Of a stretch of 64,000 nucleotides of DNA, positions 1 through 7,662 are shown piece by piece. The notes below the pieces were generated by a model. The model was not told the DNA's origin. It was given only the letters and a program-made list of their open reading frames with translations, and searched no databases. Location: positions 58,303-122,302 of the forward strand of contig CAZNRD010000002.1 in the NCBI GenBank assembly GCA_964575425.1. The letters are read 5' to 3'. Positions within the stretch are counted from its first letter, which is position 1. Every line of letters begins with the position of its first letter. A program made the translations under genes and the position numbers. The stretch is from DATEAV01 sp964575425 (lineage in GTDB: Bacteria > Chloroflexota > Anaerolineae > Anaerolineales > E44-bin32).

Positions 1-110
1 GGAGACGGGCGACCAGCACCCGCAGGCGGCTGCCTAGTCCTGCTTCTCCTACCGCGAGCTTGTGCAGCTGGGGATCGCGCTGGCGGCGGAAGCCGATGGC
101 TGTGCTCTGC

Positions 111-116
111 TAGAAT
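111..116 (+). promoter_or_regulatory. -10 box (TAGAAT) for rsmI
   Basis: TAGAAT is followed after six bases by the GTG start codon of the next gene. With the usual spacing the transcript would begin at or next to that start codon, giving a leaderless mRNA. No clear -35 box or ribosome binding site is visible. The first 122 bases otherwise hold no supported gene; a short open stretch on the plus strand ending at 118 could be the tail of an upstream gene, but a stop lies just before it. Confidence 0.45.
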
Positions 117-122
117 AGCGGC

Positions 123-959
123 GTGGGCACGCTGTATCTGATTGCCACGCCGATCGGCAACCTGGAGGACATCAGCCTGCGCGCCTTGCGAGTGCTGGGC
201 GAAGTGGGGTTGATTGCAGCGGAAGACACGCGTCACACCCGCAAACTCCTTTCCCATCACGGCATTCGCTCGCGCCTGCTTTCCTACCACGAGCACAACA
301 AGGTGGAGCGTGTGGCGCAAGTACTGGAGGCCCTGGAAGGCGGTGATGTGGCGCTGGTCTCGGATGCGGGCACGCCCGGCTTGAGCGATCCGGGCTACGA
401 ACTGGTCATGGCCGCGCTTCAGGCGGGCCACCGGGTCTGCCCGGTGCCGGGGCCGTCGGCCGTGACCGCTGCGCTGGTTGCCTCGGGCCTGCCGACGGAT
501 TCCTTTGTGTTCATCGGATACCTGCCGCGTCAGGTGGCGGAACGCCGGCGACTGCTGCCGACCCTGGCGGCTGAGCGCCGCACGATCGTCGCCTTCGAGG
601 CGCCGCACCGCCTGCGGGCATCCTTGCGGGATCTGGCGCAGGCGCTGGGGAGTGAGCGCCCGGTGGCGGTGTGCCGCGAGCTCACGAAAATCCACGAAGA
701 GGTGCTACGAGGGACCCTGGGCCAGGTGAGGGATCACTTCGCGCGGCATGCGCCGCGCGGAGAAATCACGCTGGTGATAGGCGGCGCGCCCCGAGGCGAA
801 GGCGCGAAACCCCGACGGTGGCCGGCGAGCAGGGTGCGGCGATTGCTGGCGGCGAAGCGGGCCGAGGGGCTGTCGCTCGCCGAGGCAGCGCGCCAGGTGG
901 CGGGGCTGAGCGGTTGGAGCCGGAGAGAGCTGTATGCGCTCTCGGCGGAGGTGCGATGA
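123..959 (+). CDS. rsmI: 16S rRNA 2'-O-ribose C1402 methyltransferase RsmI
   Basis: This enzyme methylates the 2'-OH of C1402 in 16S rRNA in the decoding centre, using S-adenosylmethionine. The 278-residue product has the family signatures in order: TPIGNLEDIS near residue 10, AEDTRHTRKLL near 33, SDAGTPGLSDPG near 80 and PGPSAV near 108, which build the tetrapyrrole-methylase-type fold. A basic helical tail of about 45 residues follows, as in full-length RsmI. The start is a GTG directly behind a TAGAAT -10 box with no ribosome binding site, so translation may be leaderless. The stop codon overlaps the ATG of the downstream sugar isomerase by four bases, so the two genes are very likely cotranscribed. 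Confidence 0.95.
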   Translation: MGTLYLIATPIGNLEDISLRALRVLGEVGLIAAEDTRHTRKLLSHHGIRSRLLSYHEHNKVERVAQVLEALEGGDVALVSDAGTPGLSDPGYELVMAALQAGHRVCPVPGPSAVTAALVASGLPTDSFVFIGYLPRQVAERRRLLPTLAAERRTIVAFEAPHRLRASLRDLAQALGSERPVAVCRELTKIHEEVLRGTLGQVRDHFARHAPRGEITLVIGGAPRGEGAKPRRWPASRVRRLLAAKRAEGLSLAEAARQVAGLSGWSRRELYALSAEVR

Positions 960-2017
960 ACCTCGACGACCTCAACCGTTTCCGGGAGCTGGATGCCGCG
1001 GATATGCTGGGCCAAATCGACCGGCTGCCGGAACAACTAGCGCAGGCCTGGCAGCAAGGACAGTCCCTGCCGCTGCCAGACTGGAGGGGAATCGAGCGCG
1101 TCGTGATCTGCGGCATGGGGGGATCAGCCATCGGGGGAGACCTGCTGGCTTCATATGCTGCGCCGCTGGCGTCGGCCCCGCTCTTGGTGTGGCGCAACTA
1201 TGGCCTTTCGGGCTTTGCCACGGGAACGGAGACGTTGGTGGTCGCCTCGAGTCATTCGGGGAACACGGAAGAGGTGCTTTCGGCTTTCGATGAGGCGGTG
1301 CAGCGAGGCGTGCGGCTGCTGGCGGTGTCGCGCGGCGGCGCACTGGGGAGCCGCGCGCAGGCGGTTGGAATTCCTTGGTGGCGCTTTGAGCACGACGGTC
1401 AGCCGCGCGCCGCAGTGGGGTTCTCGTTTGGCCTCCTGCTTGCGCTGCTGGCGCGCCTGAGGCTGATCCCTGATCCGGCTGCCGAACTCGAGGCGGCCGT
1501 TCGCGAGATGCGACAGCAGCAGTCGGCGCTAACCGCTCACATTCCGGCAGTGAACAATCCAGCAAAGCGTCTGGCCGGACAGCTGGTGGATCGTTGGGTG
1601 ACGGTCCTGGGTGCCGATCATCTGGCGCCGGTGGCCCGGCGCTGGCGCACGCAGATCAGCGAGATCGCCAAGGCTGTGGGCCAGTGTGAGGAGCTGCCCG
1701 AAGCGGACCACAACCTCGTCGCCGGCGTGCTCAATCCAGCGAGTGTGGTAACCCGGACGAAGGTCGTCTTCCTGTCCGGGAGCGGCTGTCACCCGCGCAA
1801 CTGTCTGCGCGTCGAGGCCACGCGCCAGGTGCTAATGGTGGAAGGCTTCGACACGGATGTGGTCGAGGCGCGAGGGCTGGGACGCTTGACGCAGCAGTGG
1901 ACGGCGCTGCACTTCGGTGACTATACTGCCTACTACCTGGCTATGGCCTACGGCGTGGACCCGACGCCTGTGGAGGCAATTGATGGCCTCAAAGGGAGGC
2001 TTGCAGGTGGAAGCTAG
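956..2017 (+). CDS. Bifunctional phosphoglucose/phosphomannose isomerase
   Basis: This cytoplasmic enzyme would interconvert glucose-6-phosphate or mannose-6-phosphate with fructose-6-phosphate, serving glycolysis and sugar-nucleotide synthesis. The 353-residue protein has a tandem SIS-domain layout: GMGGSAIGGD at residues 53-62 and the sugar-phosphate loop SSHSGNTEE at 98-106, then a second SIS domain with the conserved EADHN and VVFL stretches of the bacterial/archaeal PGI/PMI family. The ATG lies inside the rsmI stop (ATGA overlap), and a longer upstream reading of this frame is only the shadow of rsmI. It ends tail-to-tail with a lipoprotein gene, overlapping it by four bases. Family assignment is secure; the relative activity on mannose and glucose phosphate cannot be read from sequence. 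Confidence 0.88.
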   Translation: MNLDDLNRFRELDAADMLGQIDRLPEQLAQAWQQGQSLPLPDWRGIERVVICGMGGSAIGGDLLASYAAPLASAPLLVWRNYGLSGFATGTETLVVASSHSGNTEEVLSAFDEAVQRGVRLLAVSRGGALGSRAQAVGIPWWRFEHDGQPRAAVGFSFGLLLALLARLRLIPDPAAELEAAVREMRQQQSALTAHIPAVNNPAKRLAGQLVDRWVTVLGADHLAPVARRWRTQISEIAKAVGQCEELPEADHNLVAGVLNPASVVTRTKVVFLSGSGCHPRNCLRVEATRQVLMVEGFDTDVVEARGLGRLTQQWTALHFGDYTAYYLAMAYGVDPTPVEAIDGLKGRLAGGS

Positions 2018-2520
2018 GGGACATAGGGCGGAAGCCCGAGGACGCGGAAGCTGCCGCCCACCCGCTGCACGACGAAGGCGAAATCCGTCTGCCGTTGGCC
2101 CGTATCGGGCTCGCCGCAGCATGGGCCGATGGTGAACAGCGCCCCGTCCTCGCCTGAGAACTGAACGACAAATTGCATCTCGTCTTGCGACACGGCTTGG
2201 CGTGAGACCACCGACCGCACCCGCAGGCACTGTCCCCCATTCTGCGTGCACCATCGCTCGAACAACCTGGCATGGTCCTGCGGATCTACGTCCGGATTGC
2301 TATCGAGCAGAACCCCGTAGGATCCGGCGTAGAGCGCGGCGGCGTTGGCGTAACGGCCCTCATGCAGGGCGGCGAAGTAGGCCGTGAGGGTGGACTCGGC
2401 TTCGGCAGCCCAGCTCGCGTCAGTGGGCTCCCCGGCCGTTGGCCTGGCGAGGCCGCAGGCCGCTGCCAGGGCGGCAGCGATTGTGACGATCCCGAGAAGT
2501 AGACCTCGCACGCAACGCAT
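2014..2520 (-). CDS. Putative lipoprotein of unknown function
   Basis: The 168-residue product starts with two arginines and a hydrophobic stretch ending in LAAAC, a typical lipobox, so it should be exported and anchored by a lipid on Cys22. The mature part begins with a helix containing LTAYFAALHEGRYANAAALY, the pattern seen in NTF2-like/SnoaL-type folds, followed by beta-rich segments and four further cysteines. No catalytic motif is recognisable. The gene converges on the isomerase gene with a four-base overlap and is divergent from the propeller gene. An NTF2-like fold is inference from the pattern only. Confidence 0.7.
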   Translation of the reverse strand: MRCVRGLLLGIVTIAAALAAACGLARPTAGEPTDASWAAEAESTLTAYFAALHEGRYANAAALYAGSYGVLLDSNPDVDPQDHARLFERWCTQNGGQCLRVRSVVSRQAVSQDEMQFVVQFSGEDGALFTIGPCCGEPDTGQRQTDFAFVVQRVGGSFRVLGLPPYVP

Positions 2521-2611
2521 CCATCGGCCTCCGCGATCCGGGGACTGCCCGGGAAATTGTAAAGGAGACCCGCGGGCTAGGCAAGAAGATCGTCGGTGAC
2601 GCTGGGACGGG

Positions 2612-2617
2612 TATAAT
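2612..2617 (+). promoter_or_regulatory. -10 box (TATAAT) for the propeller protein gene
   Basis: A perfect TATAAT overlaps the first possible ATG (2616) of the downstream frame. A transcript would start near 2624, after that ATG, so the real start codon is probably the in-frame GTG at 2637, which has GCGAGG nine bases upstream. Confidence 0.5.
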
Positions 2618-2636
2618 GCCGGCGAGGTTTGCCGCT

Positions 2637-4046
2637 GTGAGGCGTGCTTGGTTTTTTGTCCTGGCTGGGCTTGGCGTGTTCACGGGCCTGACCCTGGCGG
2701 CCATTGGCGGTACGCCTCGGGTGACGGGTTTCTCTCCCTCGGCGCAGGGCGTGGCTGTGTCGGGGCTGAGCCGAGTGGCAATTACCTTCAGCACGCCAAT
2801 GGATCCCCGCTCGGTGGAGTCGCAGCTGACCATCGAGCCGCCGACTGCCGGTCGCATGACCTGGGAGGGGAACACATTGGTTTTCCTGCCGCAGGAGCCC
2901 TGGCCTGCTGGGACGGTGGTGAGGGTGCGCCTGAGCGCCGGCGCGCTCTCAGTGCGCCGCCTGCCGCTCCTTCGCGCGCACGAGTGGTCGTTCGCCACAA
3001 GCGGACCGCGGGTGGCGTATCTGTGGCCCGCGGGAAGCCCGGCTCAAGTCTACGCGCGCGCCGCAGTGGGTGCGGAAAGCATCCCGTTGACGGACTCGCC
3101 GCTCGGCGTCTACGACTTCGCGGTGGCTCTCAATGGTCAGGCGCTGGTCTATGCCGCGGAGCGCGAGGATGGGGGCACGGATATCTGGCTGCACGAGATG
3201 CGGGCCGGTCCGCCTCGCATGCTGTATGCATGTGGCTCTGGTCTCCGATGCCGCGCGCCGCGGCTCTCTGCCGATGGGTCCTTCCTGGCTTTTGAGCAAT
3301 TCGCGTTGATGGCAGGAAGCGTCGCGGGCATGCTGCCAGGACCAACGCGTGTGTGGGTTCTCGATGTCCGGCAGGGGGGTAAGGAGCCCTACCCAATCGG
3401 TCTCGAGGGTCGTGTCACCTCAGCACCTTCGTGGTCGTCTCAGGGGCTTCTGGTCTACTACGACAGCACACTCCGAGCCTTTGTGCTCGTGGATCCCGCC
3501 CAGGGCCCCGAGCCGCCTCCTTATCGCTACTTTCCCAGTGAGGTCGGCGGCAGCGCTGTCTGGTCCCCCGATGGCGCCTACTTGGTCTACCCGGACATGG
3601 TCTTCCCCGTCTCGGACTTCGTCGGGGAGTCCGAGACGAGCCCGGCGCTCTTCTACAGTCACCTCTTTCACGCCGCGGTCGCGACCGGTGCCGTGGAAGA
3701 CCTGTGGCGGGGAGGCACGGACATGGTGGAAGACGCTTCGCCGGCCATCTCGCCAGATGGCTCGTGGATCGCCTTTGCCCGCAAGTACCTCGAGGCCGAT
3801 CGCTGGACGCTTGGACGGCAGCTGTGGCTGATGCACTCAGATGGGTCGGGGGCCCATGCCTTGAGCGATGACCCCGACTTCCACCATTCGGCGCTGGCCT
3901 GGAGCCCGGACTCGGAGTGGCTCGCCTACATGCGCTTCAATGAAGCGACGCCGACCGAGGCCGCGGAAATCTGGCTCATCCGGCGGAATGGTGAAGGGAA
4001 GACCAGGCTCGCCGTCGGAGGTTATCTCCCCCAGTGGATCCCGTAA
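2637..4046 (+). CDS. Membrane-anchored Ig-like plus TolB-type beta-propeller protein
   Basis: The product of about 469 residues has an N-terminal signal anchor (RRAWFFVLAGLGVFTGLTL), then an SbsA-type Ig-like domain (roughly residues 30-120, with the typical ITFSTPMDPRSVESQLTI strand), then about 330 residues of TolB/WD40-like propeller repeats with SxDGSxLAF and WSPDGAYLVY blades. It is probably extracytoplasmic and may be a scaffold or ligand-binding protein; no enzyme motif is seen. GTG 2637 is preferred over ATG 2616 because the ATG lies inside the TATAAT box. It overlaps the downstream thioredoxin-fold gene by 13 bases, implying translational coupling and a shared job. Confidence 0.72.
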   Translation: MRRAWFFVLAGLGVFTGLTLAAIGGTPRVTGFSPSAQGVAVSGLSRVAITFSTPMDPRSVESQLTIEPPTAGRMTWEGNTLVFLPQEPWPAGTVVRVRLSAGALSVRRLPLLRAHEWSFATSGPRVAYLWPAGSPAQVYARAAVGAESIPLTDSPLGVYDFAVALNGQALVYAAEREDGGTDIWLHEMRAGPPRMLYACGSGLRCRAPRLSADGSFLAFEQFALMAGSVAGMLPGPTRVWVLDVRQGGKEPYPIGLEGRVTSAPSWSSQGLLVYYDSTLRAFVLVDPAQGPEPPPYRYFPSEVGGSAVWSPDGAYLVYPDMVFPVSDFVGESETSPALFYSHLFHAAVATGAVEDLWRGGTDMVEDASPAISPDGSWIAFARKYLEADRWTLGRQLWLMHSDGSGAHALSDDPDFHHSALAWSPDSEWLAYMRFNEATPTEAAEIWLIRRNGEGKTRLAVGGYLPQWIP

Positions 4047-4549
4047 GCCTCTTGGAAGAACCGGCGCCTGGGTTTGACCTGCCCGATAGCGGCGGATCGA
4101 TTCACGCCCTTGGCGAGAGCCGCGGCCGGGTGATGGTCCTGTGCTTCTGGTCGGCGGAGTGTCCGTGGGTGGCTCGCGCCGATGAGGTGTTGGCGCGTCT
4201 CACTCCAGGCTGGGGGGAGCGTGTGAGGGTGTGGCGCATCGCTTCGAACGCAGACGAGCCGGCTGAGTTGCTGGCGCGTGTGGCGGAGGCGCGCCATCTT
4301 CCCGTTGTCTTGCGAGACGAGGGGCATTGTGTGGCGGACCTCTACCGTGTCGAAGTGACCCCGCACTTCTTCGTGCTTGATGGAGAAGGGGTGGTTCGCT
4401 ACAGCGGTGCCCTGGATGATGTCACGTTCCGGGAGAAGGCGCCCAGGCGTGCGTATCTAGAGCATGCGGTGGCCGCCGTTTTGGCCGGCCGGAGGCCGGA
4501 GCCGGCCTCCACGCCCGCCTACGGCTGTGCCTTGATGAGGCAAGTCTAG
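4034..4549 (+). CDS. Thioredoxin-fold (redoxin/peroxiredoxin-like) protein
   Basis: The 171-residue protein matches the AhpC/TSA-redoxin pattern: an N-terminal APGFDLPDSGG segment, the active-site region CFWSAECPW near residues 36-45, and VTPHFFVLDGEGVVRYSG near 110. The site is a single Cys followed by Pro-Trp, not a CXXC pair, so a peroxiredoxin-like or regulatory thiol role is more likely than disulfide exchange. Other cysteines occur in EGHCVAD and near the C-terminus. There is no signal peptide. The start lies inside the 3' end of the propeller gene, indicating coupling. Substrate is unknown. Confidence 0.75.
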   Translation: MDPVSLLEEPAPGFDLPDSGGSIHALGESRGRVMVLCFWSAECPWVARADEVLARLTPGWGERVRVWRIASNADEPAELLARVAEARHLPVVLRDEGHCVADLYRVEVTPHFFVLDGEGVVRYSGALDDVTFREKAPRRAYLEHAVAAVLAGRRPEPASTPAYGCALMRQV

Positions 4550-4577
4550 CCCAAGGCGTCCGCAGCTCGCCTTGGGC
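4549..4577. terminator. Hairpin between convergent genes
   Basis: A perfect 10-bp stem (GCCCAAGGCG and its complement, 9-nt loop) begins at the last base of the redoxin stop codon. There is no T tract, so it is a terminator-like or mRNA-end hairpin rather than a classic intrinsic terminator. The remaining 150 bases to the next gene show nothing else. Confidence 0.4.
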
Positions 4578-4726
4578 CTGGGGAGCGCAAGGGTGGCAGC
4601 GCACGCCTCGTCCTGTGTCGCTGCTGTCGCCTTGAGCAGGGCAAGAGGGGGATTTGCCTGTGCAGGGGGGCTCCTCGGCACCGTGGGTCCCAAGATGGCG
4701 AACAAGGCCGGACGGCGGAGGCAGCC

Positions 4727-5887
4727 TCAGCACTGCAGCGGGTAGCGGCCGAATTCCTCGACTGCATCGCACATGGCTAGGACATTCTCGGGCGGGACGT
4801 CGTTCATGGTGGAATGCACCGAAGCCACCATGTATCCCCCGCCGGGGCCGAGCAGCCCGATGACGCGGCGAACCTCCTGGCGCACTTGGTCCGGCGTACC
4901 CCGGGGGAGGATGTGCTGGGTGTCGACGGCGCCGCAGAAGGACAGGTTCTTGCCGTAGCGCCGCTTCAACGCCGCCAGGTCGGACATTTTTCCCGCGGAG
5001 GTCTGGATCGGGTTGAGGATGTCGACTCCGATCTCCACCAAGTCGTCGAGCAAGGGGAAAACGTCGCCGTCGCTGTGGAAGAAGATCCTGGCGTGGGTGT
5101 GGGCCTTGAGGAAGGCGAACCACTCGGCGTGGATGGGCTTGAGGATCTGGCGGTACATCCGGGGCGACATGAGCAGGCTGTCCTGGGTGCCGAGATCGTC
5201 GGCGATCACGACGACATCCACGTTCTCGCCCAGGGCAGCAAGGAAGTGGCTCATGTGGCGCTTGCACAGGTCGGCGATCTTTTCCAGCAGCGCTCGGGCG
5301 AAATCGGGATGGGCGGCGAGGTTCATCAGGAAGACATCCATTCCCTGCAGTTGACAGGCTCGCTCCAGTGGCGAGAGGAGCCACGGCGAGGCGAAGATGG
5401 CGAAGTGGTTCTCGGCGGCCAGAGCAGCGGCCTGCTGGGCGATGTGGGCGTAGCGCGTGGGATCGTCCATGTCGGGCCAGTTGGCGTAGTTCTCGAGGGC
5501 CTCCAGTGCCTCGGCCTCGCGCAGCGGATGGATGCTGGGCATGTATTCCCCCGGAGCCAGCTCCTCCTGGCCCACTCCCCAGTCGTCCACGTAGGGTGTT
5601 CCTGGCGGGCGGCTGCGGTTGCGGGCGTAGGTCCTGGCCGGAAAGCGGTCCTGTATGCCACGGCCGTCGCTGCGCAAACGGAGGAGGATGGCCTCGTCGG
5701 GAAGGGCGGCGCCGAGCTCGGGCCAGTCGTAGAGATAGCGGTCCCAGGCCTGGAAGCCCAGCAGGTCTTTGAGGCGGCGGTAGGCGCCCATCATGATGCC
5801 GGTCGTCAGATCGACGCCGACGATCAGGGGGACGCGATCCGGCTCCTCATGATTGAGGGTGGTCAGAACCCGCTCACGCGGCGTCAT
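4727..5887 (-). CDS. Uroporphyrinogen decarboxylase-superfamily protein
   Basis: The 386-residue protein belongs to the URO-D/MtaA/CmuA superfamily: it opens with TPRERVLTTLNHEEPDRVPL, the standard N-terminus of these proteins, and carries the long TIM-barrel pattern with DDLGTQDSLLMSPRMYRQI and FFHSDGDVFPLLDDLVEIGVDILNPIQ. The arginine-rich HemE signature of true haem-pathway enzymes is not seen, so a role in methyl transfer or corrinoid metabolism is more likely than haem synthesis. The start is ambiguous: ATG 5887 follows a GGAGG at 14 nt, while an in-frame GTG at 5896 follows the same GGAGG at 5 nt and may be the true start. No methyltransferase partner lies next to it. Confidence 0.8.
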   Translation of the reverse strand: MTPRERVLTTLNHEEPDRVPLIVGVDLTTGIMMGAYRRLKDLLGFQAWDRYLYDWPELGAALPDEAILLRLRSDGRGIQDRFPARTYARNRSRPPGTPYVDDWGVGQEELAPGEYMPSIHPLREAEALEALENYANWPDMDDPTRYAHIAQQAAALAAENHFAIFASPWLLSPLERACQLQGMDVFLMNLAAHPDFARALLEKIADLCKRHMSHFLAALGENVDVVVIADDLGTQDSLLMSPRMYRQILKPIHAEWFAFLKAHTHARIFFHSDGDVFPLLDDLVEIGVDILNPIQTSAGKMSDLAALKRRYGKNLSFCGAVDTQHILPRGTPDQVRQEVRRVIGLLGPGGGYMVASVHSTMNDVPPENVLAMCDAVEEFGRYPLQC

Positions 5888-6019
5888 CGGGGGCACCCGC
5901 ACCTCCGCATCGAGGAGATGATAGCATGCGAGGTGGTTGGTCTGGGCAGATGCTTCGCTGGCTGGCCGGGTGAGGAGGCTCTTATGCTGCGGCAACGAGA
6001 TCCTTCGGCCCTGTGGGGC

Positions 6020-6565
6020 TCACGAGGACTTGGCGTCCGCGTTAGCCCGAGGCGGAGGAACCTCTTCCGGTGGCGCTGCGGGGTCCGGGCGGGTTTGAGC
6101 CTTTTCCCTGAAATCCCCAATCTCCGGCCTGAGGGCGCGCACCATGTCCTCGCAGTGCAGGATCACCCCTGCGTTGTGGATGCCTGCGCTGATGGACACC
6201 CAATCGTGCTGGAGCAGGCTCTCATCGGCCAGCAGCCGCAGAGGGCGCGGCAGGCCGAAGGGGGAGACCGCACCGGGCAGGTAACCGGTAACCCCGCGCA
6301 CCTCTTCCGGTGTGGCCGTCGTCAGGCGGTTGACGCCCAGGAAGCGGCGCAGCCTGGGCCAGGAGGCCTTCGCCCGGCCCGGCATCAGGAGCAGAGCAAA
6401 GGAGCCGTCCGGCAGGTGGAAGAGTAGGGAGCGAACAATCTGTTCCGGCCGCAGGCCGCGCTCGGCTGCCGCCTGCTCCAACGAGTGGACTGGCTGGGCA
6501 TGGAGGTGCAGCCGGTAATGGATGCCCAGCTCATCGAGAACCCGGGTGACGGGAGTCTGAGACAT
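6020..6565 (-). CDS. YbaK/EbsC-type aminoacyl-tRNA deacylase
   Basis: Proteins of this family hydrolyse mischarged aminoacyl-tRNAs (for example Cys-tRNA(Pro) or Ala-tRNA(Pro)) in trans. The 181-residue product shows the N-terminal helix and strand HSLEQAAAERGLRPEQIVRS, the core strand SFALLLMPGRAKASW, and the diagnostic VTGYLPGAVSPFG near residue 90, followed by the C-terminal ISAGIHNAGVILHCEDMV strand. A proline- and acid-rich tail of about 25 residues is not part of the domain. It is a stand-alone editing domain and not part of a prolyl-tRNA synthetase. The precise tRNA substrate cannot be told. Confidence 0.85.
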   Translation of the reverse strand: MSQTPVTRVLDELGIHYRLHLHAQPVHSLEQAAAERGLRPEQIVRSLLFHLPDGSFALLLMPGRAKASWPRLRRFLGVNRLTTATPEEVRGVTGYLPGAVSPFGLPRPLRLLADESLLQHDWVSISAGIHNAGVILHCEDMVRALRPEIGDFREKAQTRPDPAAPPEEVPPPRANADAKSS

Positions 6566-6615
6566 CAGCCTATTCTATCGCGTTCCACACCCGGCCCAGC
6601 CCAGGCGTCGTGTGC

Positions 6616-6621
6616 TATAAT
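6616..6621 (+). promoter_or_regulatory. -10 box (TATAAT) of the pantothenate operon
   Basis: A consensus TATAAT lies seven bases before a strong hairpin, so the transcript would begin almost exactly at the hairpin's 5' base (6628). No good -35 hexamer is visible at the usual distance. It gives panB a structured leader of about 145 nt. Confidence 0.6.
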
Positions 6622-6627
6622 CCAAAC

Positions 6628-6660
6628 TGCCGCTTGGATCGGGCGCCGACCGAGACGGCA
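6628..6660 (+). promoter_or_regulatory. Candidate pan-motif RNA hairpin in the panB leader
   Basis: These 33 bases fold into one long hairpin: TGCCG/CGGCA (5 bp), CTTGG/CCGAG (5 bp with one G-U), TCGG/CCGA (4 bp), loop GCG, with a single unpaired A on each side (6638 on the 5' arm, 6655 on the 3' arm). A hairpin with two bulged adenosines in the leader of a panB operon is the description of the pan RNA motif, known from Chloroflexota, Firmicutes and deltaproteobacteria. The fold is read directly; identity with the pan motif is a match to that description and was not scored against a covariance model. It starts at the predicted transcription start. Confidence 0.6.
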
Positions 6661-6735
6661 GGATGAGAGTTGGCCATCCCGCCGGAGTTGCGCCGGCACC
6701 TAGCGCCCGCCGAACGGAGGCGGGCGCTCGCATCC
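6661..6735 (+). promoter_or_regulatory. Second structured element in the panB leader
   Basis: Directly after the pan-like hairpin, GGATG (6661-6665) can pair with CATCC (6731-6735), enclosing a 5-bp hairpin (GCCGG/CCGGC) and a perfect 9-bp hairpin (GCGCCCGCC 6703-6711, GGCGGGCGC 6719-6727, loop GAACGGA). GGATG can also pair with the nearer CATCC at 6675-6679, so two alternative folds exist. The panB ribosome binding site (GGAGGAG) follows about 25 nt later. Regulation by switching is inference. Confidence 0.4.
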
Positions 6736-6771
6736 TCACCAGGGGCATCTCACTCGAGGGAGGAGATAGCC

Positions 6772-7662
6772 ATGGCCACCCCGCTTTCCCCGACGGACCG
6801 CAAGAAGGTCACCACGCCAAACCTAAGGCAGAAGAAGGCGCGCGGAGAGCCGATCACCATGCTCACCGCCTACGACTATGCCACGGCCCAGGCGGTCGAC
6901 CGGGCGGGCTTTGATGTCATCCTTGTCGGTGACTCGCTGGGGATGGTGGTCCTGGGCTACGCCAACACGCTGCCAGTGACGATGGAGGAGATGCTTCACC
7001 ACTGCCGCGCAGTGGCGCGTGGCGCGCGCTTTGCCCTGCTGGTGGGCGACATGCCGTTCCTTTCCTATCAGGTCTCCGTGCCCGAGGCCGTGCGCAACGC
7101 CGGGCGTTTTCTGCAGGAAGGAGGCATGGAGGCGGTCAAGCTGGAGGGCGGGCGCGAGCGCCTGGAAGCGGTGAGGGCCATCGTTGAGGCAGGGATCCCG
7201 GTGATGGGCCACCTGGGGCTGACGCCGCAGTCGGTCCATCACTTCGGTGGCTTCCGCGCCCAGGGGACGAATGCGGAGGCGGCCCGGCGCGTGCTCGAGG
7301 AGGCGCGCTTGCTGCAGGAGGCTGGCTGCTTCTCGCTTGTCCTGGAGTCCGTGCCCGGGCGGCTGGCCAAGGCGGTTTCGGACCGGCTGGAAATTCCAAC
7401 CATCGGGATCGGAGCCGGGCCCGGCTGCGACGGCCAGGTGTTGGTCACGCACGACCTGCTCGGGCTGTTCGACCGGTTCACGCCGCGCTTTGCCCGCAAG
7501 TATGCCGACCTGAACGGGGAGATGGCCCGCGCCCTTGCTGCCTTCAAGGAGGACGTCGAACAGAGGCGCTTCCCGACCGAAGAGCACACCATCGGCATGC
7601 CCGATGACGAGTGGCGGCAATTCGAAGAGACACTGGGTTCATCAGCCAGGACACGGACGTGA
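6772..7662 (+). CDS. panB: 3-methyl-2-oxobutanoate hydroxymethyltransferase
   Basis: PanB transfers a one-carbon unit from 5,10-methylenetetrahydrofolate to 2-oxoisovalerate, giving ketopantoate, the first committed step of pantothenate synthesis. The 296-residue protein has the family's MLTAYDYATAQ near residue 26, the metal-binding VGDSLGMVVLGY, GDMPFLSYQ, VKLEGG and HLGLTPQSVH blocks, and GAGPGCDGQVLVTHDLLG. ATG 6772 was chosen because GGAGGAG lies just upstream; the frame is open further 5' but that part overlaps the structured leader. The stop overlaps the panE start (TGATG). It is the first gene of panB-panE-panC-coaX. Confidence 0.96.
   Translation: MATPLSPTDRKKVTTPNLRQKKARGEPITMLTAYDYATAQAVDRAGFDVILVGDSLGMVVLGYANTLPVTMEEMLHHCRAVARGARFALLVGDMPFLSYQVSVPEAVRNAGRFLQEGGMEAVKLEGGRERLEAVRAIVEAGIPVMGHLGLTPQSVHHFGGFRAQGTNAEAARRVLEEARLLQEAGCFSLVLESVPGRLAKAVSDRLEIPTIGIGAGPGCDGQVLVTHDLLGLFDRFTPRFARKYADLNGEMARALAAFKEDVEQRRFPTEEHTIGMPDDEWRQFEETLGSSARTRT

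Noticed and set aside
4814..6427. 537-codon plus-strand frame opposite the URO-D-like and YbaK genes
   Set aside because: Spans two real minus-strand genes and the space between them; its composition is that of an antisense shadow.
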